From Luminiphilus sp. (GTDB taxonomy: Bacteria > Pseudomonadota > Gammaproteobacteria > Pseudomonadales > Halieaceae): a stretch of DNA of 64,000 nt. Positions 8,741-17,121 of the stretch are shown piece by piece. The stretch is taken from assembly GCA_028117185.1 (NCBI GenBank), contig JAOHHD010000001.1, forward strand, positions 33,903 through 97,902, in the 5' to 3' direction. Within the stretch, counting starts at the first letter, position 1. Every line of letters starts with the position of its first letter. The notes beneath the pieces were generated by a model that ran no database searches, was not told where the DNA came from, and saw only the letters and a list, made by a program, of their open reading frames with translations. The position numbers and the translations under genes were made by a program.

Positions 8741-10144
8741 ATGCTTGGACTTATCGATACCGCTATCATCTTCGCTTACCTGGCCCTAATGATAGCCATA
8801 GGAATATATGCGAGTCGTCGACAGGATAGTGTCGAGGACTATTTCATTGCCGGCGGCAAGCTGGGCTCATTTTCAATTGCCTGTCTCTGGCTGGCTAGCT
8901 GGGTTGGCGGCGCCGCTGTCGTTGGCGGCACGACCAAGGCTTTCGAGTTTGGTATTTCCGGCGGCTGGTATACCACCTGCATGCTCATAGCCTGCCTGTT
9001 ATTCGGTTTCTTTTTCGCAGTCCGCGTGAAACGCGAGGGTAATAAACACAATCTGCTGACCTACCCGGATTTCATCGAGACGCGCTACGACAGTCGGACG
9101 CGAATTGTCGCGACCATCACGACCATTCTCGCTTACATCGGTTACGCAGCAGGTCAGCTTGCCGCAGCTGGCGCGGTTCTCAGCACGCTGCTGGGTTGGG
9201 ATTATTCCTCATCGTTGCTGCTCGCAAGTGCCATCATCGTCGTCTACACCGCGACAGGCGGCTTTCTTGCCGTTACCTACACAGACTGGGTGCAGATCAC
9301 CTTGCTGCTTGTCGGCGTGGTAATCGTCGGGATACCCATTTCTATCGCCAACGGCGGCACCCTGGAAGCATTTGCAACGAGCCTCCCAGCCGGACACTTC
9401 AATCCGATCGGATGGGGATTGCCGACCATGCTGGCGTTGGGCGTTTCGATTCCATTGGCGTTTTTTGTCGCGATGGATTGCTACACAAGGATGTTTGCTG
9501 CGAAAGACGAGGTCGCTGCAAAACGCGGTACGTATCTGGCGGCTGCACTCTTGGTGCCGCTGGTCATTGGATCGACCTGGTTGGGGCTCACCGCCGCTGT
9601 ACTCTACCCGGGTGTCGAGAGTGAAGGTGACATACTGTCCCGGCTGATCATTGACATCTTCCCGGTTGGCCTTAAGGGGTTGTTGTTGGTCGGTCTCTTG
9701 GCCGCACTCATGTCCACCGCCGATATCTGTATTTTGACGGCCGCGGCGAACGGTAGTCGTGATATCTACCAACGCTACATGAACCCGGATGTCGAGCCGA
9801 AGCAACTGTTTCGGATCAGCATGGTACTTGCGGCAATTGTTGGCGTGGCCTCCGCGCTCATGGCATGGCAGATGCAGGATATCGTAGGCATATTGCTGCT
9901 GGCATTTACAGTCAATGCCGCGGCTTTGTTTGTGCCGACAATAGCGATGGTGACTTTGAAAAACGTCAATACCGACGCCGCGTTCTGGAGTATCAGTCTC
10001 GCCCTGCTCACTGTTGTCACTTGGTACGGCGCATCGGTGATGAAACTCGCGCCCGTGTTTCAGAACGACCCGCTCTGGCCCGGCCTCATCGTTTCAATCG
10101 TTGTCTTCTCTGCCATCAGCCTGACGGGACGAAAGCAAACATGA
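8741..10144 (+). CDS. Sodium/solute symporter (SSS family)
   Basis: Inner-membrane carrier of about 467 aa with some 13 hydrophobic helices, coupling Na+ entry to uptake of an organic solute. Family marks are the DYFIAGGKLG segment after helix 1, the GGTTKAFEFGISGGWY loop, and the conserved AALMSTADICILTAAANGSRDIY stretch, where the Ser/Thr and Asp fit the sodium-site region. The substrate is not evident. I chose ATG 8741; a TTG at 8732 is also in frame and neither has a strong ribosome site. The stop overlaps the next ATG (ATGA), which suggests coupling to the small downstream ORF. It lies inside the tRNA-bounded element. Confidence 0.92.
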   Translation: MLGLIDTAIIFAYLALMIAIGIYASRRQDSVEDYFIAGGKLGSFSIACLWLASWVGGAAVVGGTTKAFEFGISGGWYTTCMLIACLLFGFFFAVRVKREGNKHNLLTYPDFIETRYDSRTRIVATITTILAYIGYAAGQLAAAGAVLSTLLGWDYSSSLLLASAIIVVYTATGGFLAVTYTDWVQITLLLVGVVIVGIPISIANGGTLEAFATSLPAGHFNPIGWGLPTMLALGVSIPLAFFVAMDCYTRMFAAKDEVAAKRGTYLAAALLVPLVIGSTWLGLTAAVLYPGVESEGDILSRLIIDIFPVGLKGLLLVGLLAALMSTADICILTAAANGSRDIYQRYMNPDVEPKQLFRISMVLAAIVGVASALMAWQMQDIVGILLLAFTVNAAALFVPTIAMVTLKNVNTDAAFWSISLALLTVVTWYGASVMKLAPVFQNDPLWPGLIVSIVVFSAISLTGRKQT

Positions 10145-10338
10145 TGCGCATTGGCTTCCGGCTAGCAATGGGGGCTGTCCTGCATGGCGGAGAAACCGGC
10201 GAAGACGCTAGGCATACCCGGGTCTATCAAATAGTCACGCCGGCGCCACCCACCCCAGTGTCCACATTGCCGCTGTTTGGGCTAGGCATCCTTGTCAGTC
10301 CCTTGGGACTCTTTGCACTACACAAGCTGAGACAGTAA
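10141..10338 (+). CDS. Small protein with PEP/IPTL-CTERM-like tail
   Basis: A 65-codon frame overlaps the symporter stop by 4 nt (ATGA). Its last third reads PAPPTPVSTLPLFGLGILV followed by a hydrophobic stretch and HKLRQ. This is the layout of exosortase-type sorting signals: Pro-rich motif, membrane helix, basic end. The N-terminal 30 residues show no domain and no signal peptide. It may be the surviving 3' end of a larger surface protein gene, or a real micro-protein coupled to the symporter. A rho-independent terminator follows within 25 nt, so the transcription unit ends here. Confidence 0.45.
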   Translation: MMRIGFRLAMGAVLHGGETGEDARHTRVYQIVTPAPPTPVSTLPLFGLGILVSPLGLFALHKLRQ

Positions 10339-10358
10339 CGGCTCAGTTCAACCTAAGC

Positions 10359-10385
10359 AGCCCGCTCATGTGTTGGGCTTTTTTG
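10359..10385 (+). terminator. Rho-independent terminator
   Basis: AGCCC (10359-10363) pairs with GGGCT (10375-10379), with a loop of about 11 nt and a following run of six T. It closes the symporter transcription unit. Confidence 0.7.
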
Positions 10386-10446
10386 TAAGTGGGGGTGGCG
10401 ACGAAGGTGATCGCTTCTGATGTTCCAACGAATGCTCAGCAAGCGC

Positions 10447-10466
10447 ATCCCGTCTGGCTTCACCAT
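10447..10466 (+). repeat. Putative att site: copy of tRNA-Ala 3' end
   Basis: ATCCCGTCTGGCTTCACCAT matches 19 of 20 bases of the tRNA-Ala end at 8128-8147. The flanking bases do not match, so this is a discrete copy rather than part of a second tRNA gene. It is the proposed right end of element A and left end of the next interval. Confidence 0.7.
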
Positions 10467-10847
10467 AGCTTCCTAGCAATACTAATGCCTTTAGCTTGAT
10501 TCGCCGTCTGCGGGCGCTTCCATTTGGCGCGACCTAAGCCCAACACTGGGCAGAAAGGTGTCTCGTAGAAGACGGCCCGATTGGTGCCATATCCTTTGCA
10601 GATGTAAACTATTGACTTAATTGCTTTGATCATCTTTAGATTACGCATCAGTCCGTGCCGCGAGTCTTTCAGCAGCGTTCTTGCTGATTTTGGGTTGTGG
10701 ATTCGTTTCCTGCGAAAACAGGCGATCAACACGCCAACGGTAAGGTATACAGCCACTTTGTCCCAAAGCCCTCGCCAACCCGGGAGACTGCTGTTCAGAG
10801 CAGTCACTAGTTGATTGACAACATGTTAGGAGGTTTCTCCACATCGG
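10467..10847. other. Intergenic stretch without a supported gene
   Basis: No convincing gene lies between the tRNA-end copy and the SDR. A 115-codon minus-strand frame (10460-10807) is open, rich in basic residues and unlike any family I know; its stop falls inside the att-like repeat. I treat it as chance or decayed sequence. Confidence 0.5.
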
Positions 10848-11651
10848 CTACTCAGTACCATGACCATGAAGTATGTTCTCCGGTAAGCTGGCGTTCACTA
10901 GGCCGCCGTCTACGGTGATTGATTCGCCGACGACGTAGTCTCCCGAGCGCGCCGCGAGATAGATAGCTGCCGCTGCCATATCGTCATCATGTCCGATGCG
11001 TTTATTTGGGATGGCTCTAATAAGGCTGTCGCCTTGATCCCTCGCGGCTGGATTCATTTCAGAAGGAAAGGCGCCGGGACAAATAGCGGTGACGTTAATC
11101 TGATCGTTAATCAAGGTGGCTGCTAAACGCTTGGTGAGGTTGATAATCGCCGCTTTTGATGCCTGATAGCTATACGTTTCCCACGTGGCTAGGCGTAAGC
11201 CATCGATCGAGCCAATATTGATGACTTTACTGGGTTTACTTGGACTGGCGGCGGCCTGTAGAGCGGCCAATAATGATTGAGTCAAAAAAAACGGCGATTT
11301 AACGTTTAGGTCCATGACCTTATCCCAGCCCTGCTCCGGGAACACGTTGAAAGGGGCGTTCCAAAGTGCTCCCGCGTTATTGACTAAGATATCGAGCTGG
11401 CTTTCGTGGGCTAAATAAGCATCTGCAAGCGCTCGACAGCCCTCCACGGTCGCGACGTCCATGGGTAGGGAAAAACACTTATCACCGAGCGCAATCGCAA
11501 CCTCGTCGCAGACTTCAGCCTTGCGCGATGAAATGTATACCTTTGCGCCTTGTGCGAGAAAGCCTTTAGCAATCATCAGCCCAACACCTCGAGAACCTCC
11601 GGTGATGAGCGCCGTGCGACCTTTCAGCGAGAAAAGCGATTGTGTGTCCAT
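10848..11651 (-). CDS. SDR family oxidoreductase (RhlG/FabG-like)
   Basis: NAD(P)-dependent short-chain dehydrogenase (267 aa), cytoplasmic. It has the cofactor motif TGGSRGVG (residues 17-24), NNAG (91-94), catalytic Ser148, and Y162-x3-K166. The arginine after the glycine motif and RK in the SSRKAE segment near the end of beta-2 favour NADPH. The overall pattern is close to RhlG-type 3-oxoacyl reductases, but the substrate is not determined. An AAGGA ribosome site precedes the ATG. It lies between the second tRNA-end copy and the TonB-dependent receptor, in the opposite direction to the latter. Confidence 0.9.
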   Translation of the reverse strand: MDTQSLFSLKGRTALITGGSRGVGLMIAKGFLAQGAKVYISSRKAEVCDEVAIALGDKCFSLPMDVATVEGCRALADAYLAHESQLDILVNNAGALWNAPFNVFPEQGWDKVMDLNVKSPFFLTQSLLAALQAAASPSKPSKVINIGSIDGLRLATWETYSYQASKAAIINLTKRLAATLINDQINVTAICPGAFPSEMNPAARDQGDSLIRAIPNKRIGHDDDMAAAAIYLAARSGDYVVGESITVDGGLVNASLPENILHGHGTE

Positions 11652-11825
11652 GCCAGTCCTTGTTAGTTGAGCCGTTGTCGCAAATAGTCACACGCTACCG
11701 AAGAGAGTACTCGCCGACTTTAAATGCCATGAATGAGGGCTGTGGTTGCTAGCGCGGTCGATAGATAAACCAGCGCCATACTGCTGAGGGCACTGGGAAT
11801 ATCGTTTCCCTACCTTAAAACGCCC

Positions 11826-11855
11826 TTGACATATAATAATAATATTTTATTATTA
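11826..11855 (+). promoter_or_regulatory. Promoter with perfect AT palindrome upstream of the TonB receptor
   Basis: A consensus -35 TTGACA (11826-11831) is followed after 16 bp by a -10-like TATTAT (11848-11853). The spacer and -10 are covered by a perfect inverted repeat with 9-bp arms, TAATAATAA (11834-11842) and TTATTATTA (11847-11855), separated by TATT. An operator overlapping the promoter would fit control by the TetR-type protein encoded at 18346, but no binding is shown. Confidence 0.55.
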
Positions 11856-11936
11856 ATACATCAATATTATATAAAAATCTCGTGCACGGTAGTAGCTGCT
11901 ATGAATAAAAGAAAACAAAATAAAGGACGGAGTGCC

Positions 11937-14393
11937 ATGGAAAAGCGGTTAGCAGGAACGGCAATACTCAAAGCGCCATTGTGTGCGCTTCTATTAGCAG
12001 GCGCTCTGGCGCATGCGCAGACCGATGGCTCAGTCGGTGAATCTCAAGAAGCGGGCAATCAGGCCGGATCTAGCCGCACAGGAATGCTTGAAGAGGTCAT
12101 GGTTACCGCGCGAAAGCGTAGTGAATCATTTCTAGATGTGCCTGTCTCGATGCAGGTCTTCAACTCTGAAGATATTGAACGCTATGGGGTCTCGGATCTA
12201 ATCGAGCTGTCTGAACTTGCTTCGCAGGTTCAACTTTTCCCATCGCAATCTGGGGCAGGGGGTAATTTCATTATTCGAGGTATATCAGCTACCAGCCTCG
12301 ATCCAGGTGTGGATACTAGCGTAGCGATTAATCTCGATGGAATGGCGATCAACCGTGGGCGAATCATCCGTCAAGCTATGTTTGATCTAAAGGCGGTCGA
12401 GATCCTGAAAGGTCCCCAAGCACTGTTTTTTGGTAAAAACAGCCCGGCGGGCGTTATATCCATTAACAGTGCCGGTCCAACTGATGAATGGGAGTTCACC
12501 GCCAAGGGCTTCTACGAGTTCGAAGCCCGTGAAGTCATTGGCGAATTGACTGCGTCCGGTCCAATCAATGATCAGTTAGGTATTCGTGTTGCTTACTCAG
12601 GGTCCGATGCCGAGGGTTTCTTGAAGAATAATTCTGCACCGACGGTAAATACATTCCCAAGCCTTGCGCTTGAACCCTATGACTTTCCTGGCGCTTCAGA
12701 AAGTCGTCTAGGTGGCTACGAGCAACATATGGCGCGTATTACTTTGCAGTATGATCCCAGCGATGACTTCTCAGCCACCTTAAAAGTTCTGAGCAGCACA
12801 ATGGAGGGCGACGGCAGTGGTTCTCACATGGAAATCGTGCAGTGCGCCGATGACGTACCCACCACTGCAGGACTTCCTGACTTCAGCAGTGACTGTAAAC
12901 TCAATCACGAAGTGTCATCGGGTGCTATCCCTGAGGAAATTCGACAAGGCTTTGGCTTCATTGAGGGTCTTGCAAATGGCGGCGGCTACACGGAATACGA
13001 AAGCACTTTAGTAACGCTGAATCTGCAATATGAAGGGGATAACTATTCGCTGACCTCGCAGACAGGATTCCATTCCTATGACTGGTTTAGATGGGACAAT
13101 TTCGACGGTTCAACATTTAATCAGCTAAACGGTGCTCAACCCGAGGAGCAAGAGACCTTCAGTCAAGAAATTCGCCTATTGTCGACCTTCGATGGTCCTG
13201 TGAATTTCATGGCAGGCGGATTCTACGAAACAATGGAACGAGATATTGACAGCACGGGAAAAATTGCCGCGCTAGGTCCCGATCCCATCACTGGTTTTAC
13301 GAATACGTGGGAAACCACATCAACAACTGAAGGAGATTCCTATTCGGTTTTTGGACAGTTGATTTGGGATATCACTGACGATCTTGAGTTTACAGGCGGT
13401 GCTCGCTGGACCAAGGAAGACAGGAGTGCTACTTCGGGAATTGTTTATTCGCACGCATTTGTGGGTTTTCTATTTAGCACCCCAGGTGAGATGCTGAGAC
13501 CAGAATTTAATGATACAAATGTCTCGCCCGAAGCGACGCTTACTTGGAGTGTTAACGACGATCTTAGTATCTATGCGGCCTACAAAACTGGATATAAGTC
13601 TGGTGGGTTTTCGACGCAAAATATCATCAGCGCAGGTTTGACAGCTGACGACATCATTTACACTGAAGAAGAGGCCGATGGTGGTGAAATCGGTCTAAAG
13701 TCAGAGTTGCAGGGCGGGCGTCTGCGTTTTAATGCAACTGCGTACTATTACTCTTTCGACGGTGTTCAAGATAGTGTTTTTAACGCGCCAACAGTGAGTT
13801 TTAGTGTTATCAATTCTGACGTAAAGACCCAAGGAATAGAGGCAGACTTTACTTGGGCGGCGAGTGATAAGCTGATGCTGCGCGGTCAGGCTGGATACAA
13901 TGACTCAAAATATCGCGACTTTGCGAACGCGCCGTGTTGGGCAGGTCAGACTGCGGCAGAGGGATGTATCGCTAATACTACGGGACTTGGTGGTCCCGAT
14001 GTTGTTCAGGACTTGAGTGGAACGACCCGATTGAATGCGCCGGAAATTCAGGGAAGTGCCGGATTTAGCTATGAAACAACGCTGGGGAATAATTTAAATT
14101 TAGGCTTCTCTAGCGATGTTATCTATTCGGATGGCTGGATTACATCGGTTGCCAATACTCCCGGAAGCGATCAGAGCTCGATAACGAAGATTAACGCAAG
14201 TATTCGACTTTCTGCCGCGGACGACAGCTGGGAGCTAGCCTTGATAGGTCGAAACCTTACAGATGAGCTTTACGTTTCCAACACCGCTGATAGACCTGGT
14301 GGTATACGTAGCGCGACCACGGGCCGAGTTGATGTGTATGGGCAATCAATCCGAGCGCGTCAAATTGGTTTGCAGGCTACCTTCAGATTCTAA
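11937..14393 (+). CDS. TonB-dependent outer-membrane receptor
   Basis: Outer-membrane active-transport receptor (818 aa from this start) for a large or hydrophobic ligand. The ATG at 11937 has a ribosome site AAAGGACGGAG and opens a clear signal peptide ending AHAQ; longer frames begin with non-signal sequence. A TonB-box-like EEVMVTARKR follows, then the plug domain (LDVPVSMQVFN ... IIRGISATS ... VEILKGPQALFFGKNSPAG) and a 22-strand-type barrel ending in a terminal aromatic (ATFRF). It resembles the proteobacterial receptors often linked to catabolic clusters rather than siderophore receptors. It is followed by a strong terminator, so it is transcribed alone from the palindromic promoter. 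Confidence 0.95.
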   Translation: MEKRLAGTAILKAPLCALLLAGALAHAQTDGSVGESQEAGNQAGSSRTGMLEEVMVTARKRSESFLDVPVSMQVFNSEDIERYGVSDLIELSELASQVQLFPSQSGAGGNFIIRGISATSLDPGVDTSVAINLDGMAINRGRIIRQAMFDLKAVEILKGPQALFFGKNSPAGVISINSAGPTDEWEFTAKGFYEFEAREVIGELTASGPINDQLGIRVAYSGSDAEGFLKNNSAPTVNTFPSLALEPYDFPGASESRLGGYEQHMARITLQYDPSDDFSATLKVLSSTMEGDGSGSHMEIVQCADDVPTTAGLPDFSSDCKLNHEVSSGAIPEEIRQGFGFIEGLANGGGYTEYESTLVTLNLQYEGDNYSLTSQTGFHSYDWFRWDNFDGSTFNQLNGAQPEEQETFSQEIRLLSTFDGPVNFMAGGFYETMERDIDSTGKIAALGPDPITGFTNTWETTSTTEGDSYSVFGQLIWDITDDLEFTGGARWTKEDRSATSGIVYSHAFVGFLFSTPGEMLRPEFNDTNVSPEATLTWSVNDDLSIYAAYKTGYKSGGFSTQNIISAGLTADDIIYTEEEADGGEIGLKSELQGGRLRFNATAYYYSFDGVQDSVFNAPTVSFSVINSDVKTQGIEADFTWAASDKLMLRGQAGYNDSKYRDFANAPCWAGQTAAEGCIANTTGLGGPDVVQDLSGTTRLNAPEIQGSAGFSYETTLGNNLNLGFSSDVIYSDGWITSVANTPGSDQSSITKINASIRLSAADDSWELALIGRNLTDELYVSNTADRPGGIRSATTGRVDVYGQSIRARQIGLQATFRF

Positions 14394-14455
14394 GGAGGGT
14401 ATTGGCAGGCGTTTAAGCGTTGTCGCTGGTCCGCCGTAAGGATCGATAAGCAAAG

Positions 14456-14484
14456 GCTCGGCGCCAGTGGCGCCGAGCTTTTTT
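14456..14484 (+). terminator. Rho-independent terminator after the TonB receptor
   Basis: Perfect 10-bp stem GCTCGGCGCC (14456-14465) and GGCGCCGAGC (14469-14478), loop AGT, then six T. It ends the TonB-receptor transcript and may also stop the convergent SDR transcript. Confidence 0.92.
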
Positions 14485-14548
14485 AATTGACCCCTAAAAA
14501 AAGCGCGAAATAAGCTAAATATGAAGTTGGTGAAGCACGGCCCACGAG

Positions 14549-15325
14549 TTACTTAAAAGAATAGGCGCTCCCTCCGCCATCGACGGCAAGATCGGCGCCG
14601 GTGATAAAGGATGCGCTATCGGAGCAAAGCCAAAAAATGGGCTCGGCAATCTCTTCTGGCTCGGCAACTCGGGCTAGCATATTCGTTTTGCCCATTTGCT
14701 CTAAGAATTCGTCATTGCCGCCAAAACTGTCAACTAGCAGTGGGGTAAGTACAACGCCAGGGCAGACAGTATTTACGCGTATGGAGTGCGGCCCGCATTC
14801 CATTGCCGTTTGGCGTGACAGACCGATAAGTGCGTGTTTTGCAGCGGTGTAAGCCGGATTAGAGCCCGCAGCCCCAAGGCCTGCAATGGAAGAAATGTTT
14901 ACGATACTACCTGACGACCTGACCTTCATCATTTTGATTTCGCGCTGCATGCACAAGACCGTAGATGATAGGTTTAGATCGAGCTCTTTTTGCCAGTGCG
15001 TGAAGTCGATACTATCAATCGTACCGCTGGCATCAGGAATGCCGCCACCGACTGCATTAACAGCAGAATCCAAGTGCGGATGTCGATCAGCAATTTCATC
15101 GAATGCGAGGTTAACAGCAACTGGGTTTGTAACATCGCATTCTATGAACTCACCTGACAAGCCCCGCGCTCTAATCTCTAACATGAGTTCCTCACCCAGA
15201 GGTGCGTCTCGATCAATAACAATCACGTGATAATTCTGCTGTGCAAATCTTCGCGCTGTTGCCCTGCCAATTCCGCTAGCTCCTCCGGTAATGACAGCGG
15301 TTTTTCCCCTAACCGAATTCTCCAT
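14549..15325 (-). CDS. SDR family oxidoreductase
   Basis: Short-chain dehydrogenase (258 aa from ATG 15325, chosen because GGTG lies 8 nt upstream and the family N-terminus starts here; an upstream ATG at 15343 lacks a ribosome site). TGGASGIG at residues 13-20, an acidic residue after beta-2 (VIDRD) favouring NAD, NAVGG in place of NNAG, Ser145/146, and Y159-x3-K163. Divergent from the Rieske oxygenase gene, it could oxidise a hydroxylated or diol product of that enzyme; this is an inference from position only. Confidence 0.9.
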   Translation of the reverse strand: MENSVRGKTAVITGGASGIGRATARRFAQQNYHVIVIDRDAPLGEELMLEIRARGLSGEFIECDVTNPVAVNLAFDEIADRHPHLDSAVNAVGGGIPDASGTIDSIDFTHWQKELDLNLSSTVLCMQREIKMMKVRSSGSIVNISSIAGLGAAGSNPAYTAAKHALIGLSRQTAMECGPHSIRVNTVCPGVVLTPLLVDSFGGNDEFLEQMGKTNMLARVAEPEEIAEPIFWLCSDSASFITGADLAVDGGGSAYSFK

Positions 15326-15608
15326 ATTTAATTCACCAGTCATGTAGTACAAATTTGAAGTAAAGCCCTGTGGTCTTGCAGATTGTAGACTCGCGCGAAA
15401 AGTAAGGCTTGTAAATAGTAGTACCAAAATATTATAATATTGGATCTAAAGTAGCGCTAGGTTTCGTTGGCGAGCCGCTTACTGATCTGTGATTGGTAGC
15501 AAGGACAATCCCCAGCAGTAAGGGTCAAGACAACAGACTGGCGGCGGAGTGATGAGAGTTCAAGATGTGTTTGTGATCTTGTAGTTACGCTAATCGAAGG
15601 AGAGACAG
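15326..15608. promoter_or_regulatory. Divergent promoter region with AT palindrome
   Basis: The 283 bp between the SDR (minus) and the Rieske oxygenase (plus) must hold both promoters. It contains the perfect 14-bp palindrome AATATTATAATATT (15428-15441). The word AATATTATA also occurs upstream of the TonB receptor (near 11870), so a shared operator is possible. An AAGGAGA ribosome site sits before the GTG at 15609. Confidence 0.45.
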
Positions 15609-17030
15609 GTGTCACAGGAATTTACAGACTCAGAGATAAAAGAAGTCATCCCCGCGCGAGGCGTACCCATGGGCAGAAAGGCGACCGCCGCAGAGTTTGC
15701 TGCTAGGCAGCTAGGTGGTGATGTTTCGCCAGAGGTGCCGCCGCCGTCACGGCTTGCTTTATCCGAAGTGGGTACGCCACCTGAGAAATCACCTCCACAC
15801 GGCATTCCTTTTAAATTAATCCCTAAAGAGCGATACACCGACCCCGCTTATATGCAGCGAGAATGGACTGGGATGTGGAGTAAAACGTGGACTCTGGCTG
15901 GAAGGGTGTCTGATGTCACTGAGCCGGGCGACTATTTTACTTACAGCCTTGGAAAGGAAAGCTTTTTAATTGTTCGCGATGAGGATGAGCAATTACATGC
16001 TTACTACAATGTTTGCCTCCACAGAGGCAATCGACTGAGATCCGAAAGTGGCTGCGGTCATACCAAATCGTTCCAATGTATCTATCATCATTGGGAATGG
16101 CATTTGGATGGATCCGTAAAGCGCATTCCAGATATGGATACTTTTCCGAATAAATTGGACTGCGACGCGCTCCGTCTGAATGAAGTGAAGGTCGGAGAGT
16201 GGGGCGGCTTCGTATTTATTAATATGGACTCTAATTGTGAGTCGCTGGAAGACTTTCTCGGTGTTATTCCCGAGCATTTGAATCCCTATCGGTTTGACGA
16301 GATGGTTCTGGTGAGTGACCAGACGGTCGCATGGGACTGCAACTGGAAGACCTCGGTAGACGCATTTAACGAGGCTTACCACATACAGGGAATTCACCCG
16401 CAGCTGTTGTCTTGGATGGATGACTACTACATTCAATGGGATATTCTTGGTCGTCACACACGAATGTTGGTGCCAATGGGAGTTCCCAGCCCTCGTTTTA
16501 ATGAGCAAGCCGATCCGAGTAGTGACCTTGCGGATATGATTGAAAAGGCCGGTCTCTCTGCAGACGATTTCAAGGGACGTGCGCGTGAAGTGCGAAAGGC
16601 AATTCAGGAACATCGGCGAAGTCGGCAGGACAGCGAGCCTCACATGCCATACGCGAATCTGAACGATGACCAGCTATCAGATGATTACCACTACACCATC
16701 TTTCCTAACTGGACTATGAACATATATCCCGACGCCATGATGCTCTTCCTTTCGCGCCCGCATCCTACGGATCCCAACAAGTGTTTTTGGGACCTTCAGT
16801 TCTACGCTTATCATGACCCTAGCGAGCCGAGACCAGAGCCTCCCGAACGCACTTACCATAACGCCACCGAGATTGATCTGGGCGAAGTGCTTAACCAGGA
16901 TGCTATGAGTTTGCCGTATGTTCAGGAGGGAATGAACTCCGACGCGTACAAGGGTTTAATCCTAGGTGAGCAGGAAGTGCGGATACTGGCATTCCATCAT
17001 GCGCTAGAAGAGTACGTTGGGCCAGATTGA
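15609..17030 (+). CDS. Rieske non-heme iron oxygenase, alpha subunit
   Basis: Terminal oxygenase component (473 aa) that inserts oxygen into an aromatic or cyclic substrate using electrons from a ferredoxin/reductase pair. The Rieske [2Fe-2S] ligands are C136-x-H138 and C157-x2-H160. The mononuclear iron site shows H258 and H263 in DAFNEAYHIQGIHP; the third, acidic ligand is probably an Asp in the C-terminal region around NQDAMS. The first 65 or so residues, Pro-rich, precede the usual start of the domain and are unusual. The start is GTG with a strong ribosome site (AAGGAGA). No beta subunit, ferredoxin or reductase gene is in the window, so it is probably a homotrimeric type served by partners elsewhere. 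Confidence 0.93.
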   Translation: MSQEFTDSEIKEVIPARGVPMGRKATAAEFAARQLGGDVSPEVPPPSRLALSEVGTPPEKSPPHGIPFKLIPKERYTDPAYMQREWTGMWSKTWTLAGRVSDVTEPGDYFTYSLGKESFLIVRDEDEQLHAYYNVCLHRGNRLRSESGCGHTKSFQCIYHHWEWHLDGSVKRIPDMDTFPNKLDCDALRLNEVKVGEWGGFVFINMDSNCESLEDFLGVIPEHLNPYRFDEMVLVSDQTVAWDCNWKTSVDAFNEAYHIQGIHPQLLSWMDDYYIQWDILGRHTRMLVPMGVPSPRFNEQADPSSDLADMIEKAGLSADDFKGRAREVRKAIQEHRRSRQDSEPHMPYANLNDDQLSDDYHYTIFPNWTMNIYPDAMMLFLSRPHPTDPNKCFWDLQFYAYHDPSEPRPEPPERTYHNATEIDLGEVLNQDAMSLPYVQEGMNSDAYKGLILGEQEVRILAFHHALEEYVGPD

Positions 17031-17121
17031 TTAAGAAAGTAGAGGGTTCTATGCTGATGCTCGACCATAAATTGAAGCCCCTTGCACGCAAGAATCAGGT
17101 GCCTCGGGCTAGGAAAAAGTA

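Larger units (their letters stand above)
8128..10466. mobile_element. Putative integrated element A at tRNA-Ala (no integrase left)
   Basis: The interval is bounded by the tRNA 3' end and its direct repeat. It contains a broken phage-type small gene, a sodium/solute symporter gene, a short coupled ORF with a C-terminal sorting-like tail, and a terminator. No integrase or excisionase gene is visible, so if this is an integrated element it is a decayed one or needs an integrase in trans. The boundaries are seen in sequence; the mobility is inferred. Confidence 0.55.

Noticed and set aside
9209..9805. 198-codon frame opposite the symporter gene
   Set aside because: Highly charged composition is the complement of membrane-helix codons; no start signal.
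10460..10807. Minus-strand 115-codon open frame after the tRNA-end copy
   Set aside because: No ribosome site or recognisable family; it is rich in basic residues and stops inside the att-like repeat. Likely chance or decayed sequence.
15993..16643. 216-codon frame opposite the Rieske oxygenase gene
   Set aside because: The sense strand carries all Rieske and iron ligands; the antisense frame has no motif.
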